Assembly: GCA_963790505.1 (NCBI GenBank)
Contig: CAWBOT010000002.1
Location: 496,001-560,000 of the forward strand
Reading direction: 5' to 3'
Length of the DNA stretch: 64,000 bases
DNA from: Acidisarcina sp963790505
GTDB taxonomy: Bacteria; Acidobacteriota; Terriglobia; Terriglobales; Acidobacteriaceae
The translations under genes were made by a program, and so were the position numbers. This document shows positions 26,096 to 35,469 of the stretch, piece after piece; within the stretch, counting starts at the first letter, position 1; every line of letters starts with the position of its first letter. The notes beneath the pieces were generated by a model that searched no databases, was not told where the DNA came from, and saw only the letters and a list, made by a program, of their open reading frames with translations.

Positions 26096-27978
26096 ATGGC
26101 GACAGGTGATGTTGCCCTGCAGAGCAGTTCGAGTGCGAACGCCCAGGGCAGTCCAAGCGCAGTAACAACGAATTCCGCGAAGCGAATCGTCAATGACTTC
26201 AGCATCCAGATCGCCACGGTCAACGGCTCCGGCTCGCAGTCCGCCAACTCCGTTCTGCTGAAGACCATCTTCCGGATGGGCATCCCGGTCAGCGGCAAGA
26301 ATCTCTTTCCTTCCAACATCGCCGGCCTGCCGACGTGGTACACCATCCGCGCCAGCAAGCACGGCTACGTGGCGCGCAAGAAGGAGATCGACATCCTGAT
26401 TGCGATGAACCCGGAGACGGCGAAGGAAGACATGCTCTCGCTGCCCGCGGGCGCTGCCGCGATCTATGAAGAGGCGGCGAACCTGCAGCAGTATCGCGAC
26501 GACGTGGCTCTGCTATCCGGTGCCGTTCGACAAGCTGACGGCCGCGGTTTGCCCTGAGGCCAAGCTGCGCAAGCTGGTCAAGAACATGATCTACGTCGGC
26601 GTCGCCGCGCAGCTGCTCAAGATGGACATGGCTGCGGTCGAAGCCGCGCTGCGCAAGCAGTTCGCGAAGAAGCTGAAGGCCGCCGACCTGAACTGGGCCG
26701 CGGTGCAGGCGGGCTACGACTACGCTGCAGCGACGCTTACCAAGCAGCGATCCGTTTGTGCTGGAGCCGATGAACGAGACCGCAGGGCAAGATCATCATC
26801 GACGGCAACGCCGCGGCGGCGTCTGGGCTGCATGTTTCGCCGGCTGCACGGTGGCGATGTGGTATCCGATCACGCCATCGTCGTCGCTGGTTGAAGAGCT
26901 TCATCGAGTACGCGAAGACGATACCGCGTCGGAGCCGGACGGCAAGGCGACTTTCGCGGTCGTGCAGGCGGAAGACGAACTGGCGGCGATTGGAGCGGTG
27001 CTGGGCGCGGGCTGGGCGGGCGCGCGCTCGATGACGGCGACCTCGGGCCCGGGCATTTCGCTGATGGCGGAGTTTGCCGGGCTGGGCTATTACGCCGAGT
27101 TGCCGGGCGTGATCTTCGATGTGCAGCGCGGTGGGCCTTCGACGGGCATGCCGACGCGCAATGCAGCAGGCCGATCTGCTGTCGGTCGCGTTCCTGTCGC
27201 ATGGCGATACGAAGCACGTCATGCTGATGCCGGGCAGCGTGAAGGAGTGCTACGAGATGGCGATGGCGGCGTTCGACCTGGCGGAGCAGCTGCAGACGCC
27301 GGTCTTCGTGATGTCCGACCTCGATCTGGGCATGAACAACTGGATGTCGGAGCCGTTTGCTTATCCTGACAAGCCGCTGAATCGCGGCAAGGTTTTGAGT
27401 GCGGAAGACCTGACCGGCTGGGCGGCTTTGCGCGCTATAAGGATGTGGATGGCGATGCGCGTCGGCTATCGCACGCTGCCGGGAACGATGCATCCGCTGG
27501 CGGCTTACTTTACGCGCGGCAGCGGCCACAATGAGAAGGCGCAGTATACGGAGCGGCCGGACGACTACTAGAACAATGATGGAGCGGCTGGCCGGAAGTT
27601 TGAGACGGCGCGCTCGCTGGTTCCGCGGCCGGAGGTGGTGCAGACCGGCAAGTCGAAGATCGGGTTGATTGCGTTCGGCACTTCCGATTTTGCGGTGCGT
27701 GAAAGCCGCGACCAGCTGCAGAAGGAATACGGCCTGGAGACGGATTATCTGCGGTTGCGGGCTTATCCGTTCAGCGCGCGAGGTGCACGAGTTTGTCGCC
27801 TCGCACGAGCGGGTGTATGTGATCGAGCAGAACCGCGACGCGCAGATGCTGAGCCTGCTGAAGCTGGATCTGCCAGGCGGAGGAGATTATGAAGCTGCGC
27901 AGCATCCGCCACTTCAACGGACTGCCGATCGATGCGCGCTCCGTCACCGACGAGCTGGTCGCGCAGGAAGGAATTTAA
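26096..27978 (+). pseudogene. 2-oxoacid:acceptor oxidoreductase, fused gamma-alpha subunit, frameshifted
   Basis: Joined across frames, this is a KorA-type subunit. An N-terminal gamma domain (VNGSGSQSANSVLLKTIFRMG) is fused to the alpha pyrimidine-binding part (MWYPITPSSS, TSGPGISLMAEF, DVQRGGPSTGMPT, DVDGD, SRE-like VHEFVASHERVYVIEQNRD). Extra single bases are inferred near 26512, 26747, 26788, 26817, 26833, 27163, 27471, 27575, 27777 and 27866, with missing bases near 27419 and 27597. A TAG stands where Glu is expected near 27569. The net change restores 625 codons, a normal length. The encoded enzyme would reduce ferredoxin with CoA-dependent decarboxylation of a 2-oxoacid. Indel sites are judged by family likeness and are approximate. 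Confidence 0.85.
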
Positions 27979-29041
27979 ATGGCAACGACTGCTGTACGGT
28001 CACCGAATACTCCAAGCCGGCCGAAGACGAACCGTATCGGGCTGCAGGTGCTCGATTATCGCGGCGGCAAGACGACGCTGTGCGCGGGTTGCGGGCATAA
28101 CGCCATCTCCGAGCGCATCATCGATGCGTTCTACGAGATGGGCGTGCAGCCGGAGCGGGTGATGAAGCTCTCCGGCATCGGCTGCTCGTCGAAGAGCCCG
28201 GCTTACTTCATGAGCCGCTCGCACTCCTTCAACAGCGTGCATGGGCGCATGCCTTCGGTGGCGACGGGCGCGCTGCTGGCGAACCACACCATGAAGGCGC
28301 TGGGCGTCAGCGGCGACGGCGATACGGCGTCGATCGGCATGGGGCAGTTCATGCACATGATGCGGCGCAATCTGCCGATCATCTACATCATCGAAGACAA
28401 CGGCGTTTATGGCCTGACCAAGGGGCAGTTCTCGGCGACTGCCGATATCGGCTCGAAGCTGAAGACCGGCGTGATCAACGATCTGCCGGCGATCGATACC
28501 TGCGCGCTTGGCAGTGCAGCTGGGCGCGACGTTTGTCGGGCGCTCGTTTTCGGGCGACAAGAAGCAGCTGCTGGCGATGCTGAAGGCGGCGATCGCGCAC
28601 AACGGTACGGTGGTGCTGGATGTGATCTCGCCCTGCGTCACGTTCAACGATCACGAAGGCTCGACGAAGAGCTACAAGTACATGCAGGAGCACGAAGAGG
28701 CGATCACCGAGGTCGGGTTCGTGCCGCATTTCCAGGAGATCGACGTCGAGTACGATCCGGGCACGACCGATCGACGTCGAGATGCACGATGGCAGGCATC
28801 TGCGCCTGCGCAAGCTGCATGAGGACTACGATCCATCGAGCCGGGTTTCGGCGGTGACGGCGCTGATGGAGGCGCATGCGAGCGCGGCGAGGTGCTGACC
28901 GGCGTCTTCTACGTCGATACCAAGAAGCCGAGCTTCACCGACATGCTGAACCTGGTGGATGAGCCGCTGGGCCAGCTCGCCTCGGACCGTGTCCGGCCGG
29001 GAAAGCCGGTGCTGGACGAGATCATGGCGAAGCTGAGTTAG
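27979..29041 (+). pseudogene. 2-oxoacid:acceptor oxidoreductase beta subunit, frameshifted
   Basis: Starting at the base after the alpha-subunit stop, the sequence encodes the TPP-binding beta subunit. It has CAGCGHNAI with cluster-type cysteines, SGIGCSSKSPAY, HGRMPSVATGA, and the TPP motif GDGDTASIGMGQFMH with EDNGVYGLTKGQ. The first 525 bases are in one frame. Extra bases near 28508 and 28770 and a third indel near 28883 then shift it. Corrected length is about 353 residues, normal for KorB, ending AKLS. The second half (FVGRSFSGDKKQLLAML, CVTFNDHEGS, VDTKKPSFTDMLN) remains well conserved. Confidence 0.85.
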
Positions 29042-29086
29042 GCCACTTCTCGCGGCACTGCTTTCGATGTTCCGATCACCAATGAA

Positions 29087-31669
29087 TCAGTGAGTGCTGC
29101 TAGCCGGAGCGTTGGTTGGTCGCGGCGCTGCTGCGGCTGGCACAGCGGCATTCTGCTGGGCTGAATCGGTGGTTGAGGCAGGTGGCGTAGTCGTACTACC
29201 CACTTGTGCGGTGTTGATCGCGCTGGGATCGTCGCGGAGTTTCACGTAGAGCGTCTTCGAGGCATCGGGGTGAGGTACGACCAGGGTGAGATCAGCATAG
29301 CCCTCGGGGACCGAGATGCTATCCGTAAACTCAGGGTCGGCGGCGATCGAATCAATCAGGTAGAGGTCCGATCCAGTGAGCGTGCATTGCCTTGCGGGTA
29401 CTTTGACGCACTTCATTTGGGTCAGCGTCGGCAGGCGCACCAGCTGCGCGAGGGGCTGCCAATCTCCGGCGGCGCCATTAGCGTCGACTGCGCGCATCTT
29501 CAGCGGACCGAAAGCTGACGTGCCCAGGTCTTTCTGCGGATCGAGGGTAGCCACTACCGTCTTTGCATCTTCAAGAACGAGACCTCCGTCGGCAACACTG
29601 AGGATGGTGTGCAGAGACTCATCTTCGGTGGCGACCTCAATGGTCTGATTGCGGGGGAAGCGGTCGGGCACTACTGCTTTCAAGGCAAACGACAGCCTTG
29701 CATTCAGGGGCAGTTCGTCTGGCGTACCTAAATGTATCTGGAATGGTGATGAAGCCGGTGCAGCCGGAGTGATTGGTAAGGGCGATGGTGACAAACTTTG
29801 TGCGGGCTGAATGCTCTTGGTGATGAGCCTGACCTCAGGGCGCGGAGTCGAGATGGTCACGGCCAGCGGCAGAACGCGCCCGTCCTTTAGCGTGATCTTA
29901 GCGGTGAGTTTCTGCTGCGGCTCAAAAGTGGGCTTGGCCGGGGGTTCTGGGGCCATCTTCAGCTCGTCCTGGTCTTCGTTGCGGGATAAAGCGCCGGGAG
30001 CGAAGCGAACTCCGTTGAGATCGACACTCGCAACCTGATCGAGGCGAGTGCCGTGCAAGACGCCCTGCGGATCGCCTGCATACAGCGTGAAGCCGTTGAG
30101 GTGCGCTGCCTCGGAGTATGCCTGCAGGTTGAGATCGTCGGGCATGGTCAGGCCGAACTGGCTGATGGCGACAGTGATCTTGCCGGGCGGCGAATCCTGC
30201 AGGGCGGGTTTCACTTCGAGATCGTCGGGGCTGTTCATCGCCCACGCCGCCTCGATCTTGTCCCCTTTTTCGTTATGCACGTTAACATTCGAGACGCAGG
30301 CCGAGCTGTCGGAGCGTAGGTGCAGGCTGTCGACTCGCCCGGTAATCAGCGCGCTGGCGTCGCCGGCGGCGACGTGCCATTGTTCAGGTTTGGCGGCGGC
30401 GAGGTGGAAATGCGGGCCGTCAAAAGGATGAAAGCCCCACATGCCGTGGAGGTAGCCGGTGGCCTCCTGATCGAGATTGTTGTCACTCAGCGCCTTGGGG
30501 TCGAGGACGAGGCCGCCGAACCTGGGGTCGGCGGTTACGGGCAAGACAATCTCTTTGCCAGATTTGCTCGGGACATGCAGCTCAAGATCATGCGCGTATT
30601 CGGTGGCGAAGACGAGCGGCGCGCCCTCGACGTTCAGCGCAATCTCGGGCTTCTCGACGCAGTAAGTCTGCTTTGGAGTGATGGCGCGCAGCGGCGGCGG
30701 ATGTGGTCCCTCGATTGGGGGCAACGCGACCACGATCACCGACTTCGGGTTCTTGAAAGAAGGCGGATTGTTGAGCTTTAGGTTGAGCGTGTCCTTGGTA
30801 GGCAGCGACAGAGCGGGAATGTATTGATACTCGGCGGTGTGCAAATTGTCGAGGATGCGGGCGATATCGATGATTGCGCCGATGTAAGGGCTGAAGTAGC
30901 CGGCCCCGGCGGCGGCGCTGTAGGAGAGCTGGTTCATCAGATCGACGGAAGCGCCGGAGGTGACGGTTGAGACCATGGATTGGCTGTGGCCGTCCGCGAG
31001 CACCATCTGATCGGTATGCGAGGTGAGGCAGGTGGCCTGTTCGTCGATCGGTTTGTCGAAGCAAACAGGGTCGACCTTGATATTAAGGCTGCGAGCGAGC
31101 AGCTTGGTGCGCTCTTCCAGACGGTCCGGATCTTTGATGGCGGTCTCGCGGACGGCGGCAAGGTAGGCGTCGAGGCGCATGCGATCGAGGCTGGCGGCAT
31201 TGAGGTCCTGCGAGGCGCGGACAAATGCGCCGGGGCGTGCTCGGACCGCGCCGCGCAAGGTGGCAAAATCACCACCGGTTTCGGGCGCGAGAAAGATCAG
31301 CGCCTGCTCGGCTTCGTCGGGGACAACGACAAAAATGCCTTCGTCGTGGACTTTGCGGCTCCACGTCTCGGCGCGGGTGAACCAGTTTTCCGGCGGCGGA
31401 TTGGTTGCGCCGCGGAGAAAGGCAACGATCAACAAGTAGTGGGCAGACTGGGTCTCGGGTAGATCGGGATGGATCCAGATGCGATCGCCAGCTTGCAGGT
31501 TGGGCACTGCAGAGATCGGCAGAGTCTTGCCGGCGCGCTCCACGCGGACGTCGACCTTCGGACCGGCGAGATCAAATGGCGCCGCGTCGGCGAAGGCGAG
31601 CGCCGTCAGCGCGAAGAATGCGGCGAGTAAGGCGGAAAACGAGCGCAGGAAAACGGTTTTCAAAGCCAT
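29087..31669 (-). CDS. Large secreted hypothetical protein
   Basis: With ATG 31669 the product is 860 residues, starting with a signal peptide (cut near LAFADA). The frame stays open another 71 codons upstream, but that part has no coding character. No known domain was recognised. Two cysteine-containing loops occur (VDPVCFDKPIDEQATCLTS and the C-terminal CVKVPARQCTL). A Gly/Ala-rich block (SYSAAAGAGYFSPYIGAIIDI) may be membrane-interacting. The C-terminus is Thr/Ala/Pro-rich and low in complexity. Probably an envelope protein specific to the group. Confidence 0.7.
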   Translation of the reverse strand: MALKTVFLRSFSALLAAFFALTALAFADAAPFDLAGPKVDVRVERAGKTLPISAVPNLQAGDRIWIHPDLPETQSAHYLLIVAFLRGATNPPPENWFTRAETWSRKVHDEGIFVVVPDEAEQALIFLAPETGGDFATLRGAVRARPGAFVRASQDLNAASLDRMRLDAYLAAVRETAIKDPDRLEERTKLLARSLNIKVDPVCFDKPIDEQATCLTSHTDQMVLADGHSQSMVSTVTSGASVDLMNQLSYSAAAGAGYFSPYIGAIIDIARILDNLHTAEYQYIPALSLPTKDTLNLKLNNPPSFKNPKSVIVVALPPIEGPHPPPLRAITPKQTYCVEKPEIALNVEGAPLVFATEYAHDLELHVPSKSGKEIVLPVTADPRFGGLVLDPKALSDNNLDQEATGYLHGMWGFHPFDGPHFHLAAAKPEQWHVAAGDASALITGRVDSLHLRSDSSACVSNVNVHNEKGDKIEAAWAMNSPDDLEVKPALQDSPPGKITVAISQFGLTMPDDLNLQAYSEAAHLNGFTLYAGDPQGVLHGTRLDQVASVDLNGVRFAPGALSRNEDQDELKMAPEPPAKPTFEPQQKLTAKITLKDGRVLPLAVTISTPRPEVRLITKSIQPAQSLSPSPLPITPAAPASSPFQIHLGTPDELPLNARLSFALKAVVPDRFPRNQTIEVATEDESLHTILSVADGGLVLEDAKTVVATLDPQKDLGTSAFGPLKMRAVDANGAAGDWQPLAQLVRLPTLTQMKCVKVPARQCTLTGSDLYLIDSIAADPEFTDSISVPEGYADLTLVVPHPDASKTLYVKLRDDPSAINTAQVGSTTTPPASTTDSAQQNAAVPAAAAPRPTNAPASSTH

Positions 31670-31971
31670 GAACCAATCGTCACTTCGGTTGGGATGCTGG
31701 CAGGGCCGCCAGGAATTCTGCGTCCGGCGATCTTCTGGAAGAATCCTCGTTGATGATCCATCGAGGCGGGTGCTGCGCTTGCTTCCAACCCGCAGTTCGT
31801 TCGTACCGCCTCGGATAGTCGGGCCGCCTCGAAAGCTTCCGGGCCGACCCTCCTTCCATTTTATCGAATGTGGGGCCGGCACCGCTTAAGCGCTGGCAAG
31901 CCCACGCGAGCAGGCGTGCCATTTCGCGGGGAAATATCTTCAGCGAGCGACCAAGGTGCTCTTCGGCAGAG
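31670..31971. other. Intergenic region without recognisable content
   Basis: This stretch of about 300 bases lies between the large secreted protein and hdeD, both leftward. It should hold the promoter of the former. No convincing small gene, RNA, repeat or terminator was found. Confidence 0.4.
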
Positions 31972-32541
31972 CTAAGCGCCTGCTGTGCTCAGCTTGCGAA
32001 CCGCGCTCCAGATCATCAAGCGGCTGATGCCGTTGAAGATCAGGTGGATGCCGACCAGGGTGCCGATGATCCAGACTGCGGCGCCGGGGCCATCCCACCA
32101 GATGATCAAGCCGAGGAAGATTGTCACCACGCCGTTGAAGAGAATCCAGCCGACGCCGTGCATCTTGCGATGACTCCAGAAGGAGGCGATGCTGATCACG
32201 CCCTGGACGAGCAGGATGATGGCGAGGACGAAGGTGAGGGTGAAGAGTCCGCGCAGAGGCACAAAGGCGATGTCGAGGCCGCCGACGATAAAGACGATGC
32301 CGATGAGCAGCCGCCAGATGAACGATCCCGCGCCTTTGGCATGAAAGGCGTCAGCGATGTGGAAGACGCCACTGACGACGAGAAGCCAACCGATCATGAT
32401 GGTGACGGCGATTCCCGAGGCCAGGGGCAGACAGATGGCGAAGATGCCGGCAAGGATGATGAGGATTGCAAAGGCGATTCCCCAGCCGCTGGCCTTCTTG
32501 AGAGGTGCGGCGAGAGGTCCGGGAGCGGCAAATTCGTTCAT
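31972..32541 (-). CDS. HdeD-family membrane protein (DUF308)
   Basis: The start at ATG 32541 with an AGGAGA site gives 189 residues. Six hydrophobic segments in three hairpins, each ending in small Gly-rich turns (GIFAICLPLASGIAVT, GGLDIAFVPLRGLF, GLIIWWDGPGAAVWIIG), match the DUF308 repeat of HdeD-like proteins. Homologues are linked to acid resistance in enterobacteria, but the biochemical role is not established. It appears to be a single gene. Confidence 0.87.
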   Translation of the reverse strand: MNEFAAPGPLAAPLKKASGWGIAFAILIILAGIFAICLPLASGIAVTIMIGWLLVVSGVFHIADAFHAKGAGSFIWRLLIGIVFIVGGLDIAFVPLRGLFTLTFVLAIILLVQGVISIASFWSHRKMHGVGWILFNGVVTIFLGLIIWWDGPGAAVWIIGTLVGIHLIFNGISRLMIWSAVRKLSTAGA

Positions 32542-32703
32542 GGCGTCTCCTGCGTTCGGACTGACTATAGCATGGCGCGGCGGGGAAGGCTGCATGTCGG
32601 CTGCGGCCGATGATTCAGGACTGAGCGAAGTGGGTGATCACCCTGGGCGCGCGCCCGATCTCATCGGAGACTGAGAACGCGCGCCGGATGCGGTGAGGGA
32701 CGG

Positions 32704-34896
32704 CTAAGGAGCGGAGGCAATGCCATCGAGATGGACTTGCGAGGGCGCCGATCCGCTAGGGGTCAGAGTGAGGATTTCGTTGTGCGCGCCTACCGAGGTG
32801 GGGGAGAACTCCACCGGGAGCGTGCAGCTTCCGACGGGTGGGACGCCGGAAAGGCAGGTGTTCTGGGCAGTAGTTAGGACCTTGAAGCTGTTGCCGTTAA
32901 TCGATGTATTGAGCGTGGCCCGGTTGTGATTGTTACTGTAGACGTTGTAGATAGTCAGAGACAGAATCACGGAAGTGCCTTTCGGAATCGTCCCGAAGTT
33001 TAGCGGCGTCTCGATTTCGGCGCCCACGCCTATTCCTGTCCCGGATAGGCTGATGGCCGAAGATGCAGGTCCATCGGCGCTCGGCCTGACGGTGAGAAAG
33101 TCGTCATGGTGACCAACTACGACGGGAGCAAACTTGATGGGCAGGATGCAGCTATGCCCTGCCTGCAATCCCGACTGGCAGGTGTTCTGAGCAGTGGTAA
33201 GGACCGTGAAGCTGGGACCGCTGATGCTCGTTGCTATCGTGACCGTGCCCGAGGGAGCGGTGTTAGTGAAGGTGATGGGGAGCACGGCGCTCGAACCGAT
33301 CGGGACCAAACTAAAGTCGAGCGATACGCTGTTGGCGCTTACCCCGGTTGCGATCCCATTCACATGGACAATCGTCGGAGTCGATGTATTGGTCTCCAGG
33401 TTCAAGAGGTCAGTATGAGATTTGGCCGACGCAGGTGCGAACTCTACCTCTAATGTGCAACTGTTGCCGTGGGTCAGCCCCGAAGCGCAGGTGCTGCTTG
33501 TTAACTTATAGCTCGCGCCATTGAACGACGGCCGAAGGGTCAAAGTCCCTCCGCCGGTGTTGGTGACCGTCAGCGGGAGCGTCTCGCTGCTGCCGTATGC
33601 GATAGTGGCAAAGTTAAGTACGGAGGGTGAGACCTCAGCGACTGGCGGTCCAGCCGCACCCGGTTCGCCAACGCCGGAGACCAGGGTGGTAGTGAGCGCG
33701 TTTCCGCCGCCATTGGTGATTTCGACCGATCCGTTGCGCACACCCTCAGTCAGCGGTGCGAAGGTGACGTTGACTACGCACGCTGTGCCCGCCGTCAACG
33801 CGCCGGTGCAGGTGCTCCCGCTTGCCAGAGTGAAGTCGAGGTTGGGCGCGCCGCCGGTGAGCACTTTCGGAGTTCCCAACGTTCCGCCTGTCGTGACGCT
33901 GTAGTTGAAGGTAAGAGTTTCGCTGCACGGTGCAGGCGTCGTCTGTCCGGAAGCGCAGACATTGATGTCGCCGAAGTTGACGGCGTCGGTCTGGAATTCT
34001 ACGACCCGCTTGTTGGCAAACTCATCGTTGAGGAAGGTGTTCCCAGCGCTGTCTGCCGCAATTCCCTGGGCTAAAGACAAGCCGGTTGTCGGCAACGTGA
34101 TTGCGGGTCCGAATCCCGCAGGTGTCTTCGGCAGCTCCAGGATATTTTGGTAGTTGATGACGAAAAGGTTCCCACCGGGGCTGACGGCAATGGCTTCGGG
34201 CATTGCCGTGGTTGTTATCGTTACCGGGGAGCCGAAACCGGTTGTGGCACGCGGCAATTCCACTACAAGGTCACTTTGAAGGTCGCCCTCGAAGACATTC
34301 CCTGCGGCATCCACGGCGACTGAGATCGGATAACCAGTCAGCAGAGTTACTGGGGAACCGTAGCCCGTAGGTGTTTTCGGCACCTCAATCAAGCTGCCTT
34401 CAGCTTCAAAGGGGGAGTTAGCAGCAAATATATTTCCATCGCTGTCGACAGCGATGGAGAGGGCATCGGGGAGAGAGACTGAAAGTGCGACTGGCGCGCC
34501 GAATCCGCTTGCTGTCTTTTGCAGCTTCTGCACGTCATTCGTATTGCCATCAATATAAAAGACATCCCCCGCGCTATTGGTGGCGATTGCGGAGGTGCCG
34601 ACATAAGTCGTGCTGGTGGCTAAAGTTATCTGCGTCCCATAACCTGTCGCCGTGTGCGGCACTTCCACGAGGCGGCCGTTGTCGGGAATGAACAAATTGC
34701 TCGCGGAGTCTGTAGCAATACTGTAGGCGTAGGTCAATCCGGCGACCGGCACGGTGCTCTGCGCTCCGACGAAGCTCACGCTCTGGCCCCGCGCTGCCAG
34801 CGGGGCGATCGAAAGCAGGGCACAGCCGAGCAGCGCGGATAGATGATGAAGGTGAGGAGTTGCAACGCGAGAACGGGATAAAGATTTCAGCTTCAT
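32704..34896 (-). CDS. Secreted NHL-repeat and ASH-domain protein
   Basis: ATG 34896, with a GGAGAAA site, gives 730 residues and a signal peptide cut near ARGQ. Residues about 35-310 form NHL-like propeller repeats (variants of AIAVDSDGNIFAAN and LPRATTGFGSPVTI). Residues about 320-730 are four ASH/choice-of-anchor-D immunoglobulin-like domains with the repeated block TC-x-GL-x-x-G-x-SC-x-L-x-x-FAP. Such proteins are abundant in Acidobacteriota and probably act at the cell surface or outside. The leader upstream can fold into nested stems. Confidence 0.85.
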   Translation of the reverse strand: MKLKSLSRSRVATPHLHHLSALLGCALLSIAPLAARGQSVSFVGAQSTVPVAGLTYAYSIATDSASNLFIPDNGRLVEVPHTATGYGTQITLATSTTYVGTSAIATNSAGDVFYIDGNTNDVQKLQKTASGFGAPVALSVSLPDALSIAVDSDGNIFAANSPFEAEGSLIEVPKTPTGYGSPVTLLTGYPISVAVDAAGNVFEGDLQSDLVVELPRATTGFGSPVTITTTAMPEAIAVSPGGNLFVINYQNILELPKTPAGFGPAITLPTTGLSLAQGIAADSAGNTFLNDEFANKRVVEFQTDAVNFGDINVCASGQTTPAPCSETLTFNYSVTTGGTLGTPKVLTGGAPNLDFTLASGSTCTGALTAGTACVVNVTFAPLTEGVRNGSVEITNGGGNALTTTLVSGVGEPGAAGPPVAEVSPSVLNFATIAYGSSETLPLTVTNTGGGTLTLRPSFNGASYKLTSSTCASGLTHGNSCTLEVEFAPASAKSHTDLLNLETNTSTPTIVHVNGIATGVSANSVSLDFSLVPIGSSAVLPITFTNTAPSGTVTIATSISGPSFTVLTTAQNTCQSGLQAGHSCILPIKFAPVVVGHHDDFLTVRPSADGPASSAISLSGTGIGVGAEIETPLNFGTIPKGTSVILSLTIYNVYSNNHNRATLNTSINGNSFKVLTTAQNTCLSGVPPVGSCTLPVEFSPTSVGAHNEILTLTPSGSAPSQVHLDGIASAP

Positions 34897-34928
34897 GACT
34901 TTTCTCCGAATGATCGTGTGGGGCTTTC

Positions 34929-35021
34929 GGTGACTCTCAGGAGAAGCCACGACGTTCACTGGCTCTCTGCTATGCCGAGGCTTTTCGCCTCCGTGCGGCT
35001 TCATAAGACGTAGAAGTCACC
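34929..35021 (-). promoter_or_regulatory. Candidate structured 5' leader of the NHL/ASH gene
   Basis: On the minus strand, ending 33 bases before the start codon, three nested perfect stems can form. GGTGACT (35015-35021 read in reverse) pairs with AGTCACC at 34929-34935. GAAGCC (34997-35002) pairs with GGCTTC (34943-34948). A hairpin GAGGC-GAAAA-GCCTC lies at 34977-34991. No known riboswitch consensus was matched. It may be a regulatory leader or chance. Confidence 0.35.
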
Positions 35022-35469
35022 CGGAGAGTTGCGCAGAAGATGTGCGTCTGATGTATTTTCTTTTTTTCGCCTGGCCGCGTGCCGGGGCAGGGTAAGTAGT
35101 TAAGTCGACTTACCCTGCGAACGCAGGTGACAACGCAGGCTGCTCCGCAAGGTTTCTGCGGATGGCTTTCATTTTCCCGACAAACTATAGCATGGTCAGG
35201 CGTACACGCGCCGGGCGCGAAGCCCATCGTCGAAATTTCGATGGGCATCCGAAAGGGCGGAACGATAGAGCCGGCAAAGGCAATCGGCGCGACTCCGTTG
35301 GCCTGGCTGTGCGGGCGTCGATGTAAGCGTTCATTTCTGAACAGGTCGGTCGCACTATCGGACACCGGGCTCGCCTTCAGCATAGATTTTTGGGCTGATT
35401 TCAGGGACTTAGCCGATGCGGAGCCTGGCAGCCAAAGTGCATGTTTCTTTGCGGGGGGTCCAGCGACTT
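35022..35469. other. Intergenic region between divergent NHL/ASH gene and broken permease
   Basis: About 450 bases without a supported gene. It contains one strong palindrome, GCCCATCG / CGATGGGC (35222-35246, nine-base loop), with no T-run. It should hold promoters for both flanking genes; none could be assigned. Confidence 0.4.

Noticed and set aside
31670..31882. 71-residue N-terminal extension of the large secreted protein
   Set aside because: It would bury the signal peptide inside the chain. The start at 31669 puts the signal at the N-terminus.
34929..35021. Cyclic di-GMP or cobalamin riboswitch
   Set aside because: The conserved core sequences of those classes were looked for and are absent; only generic nested stems remain.
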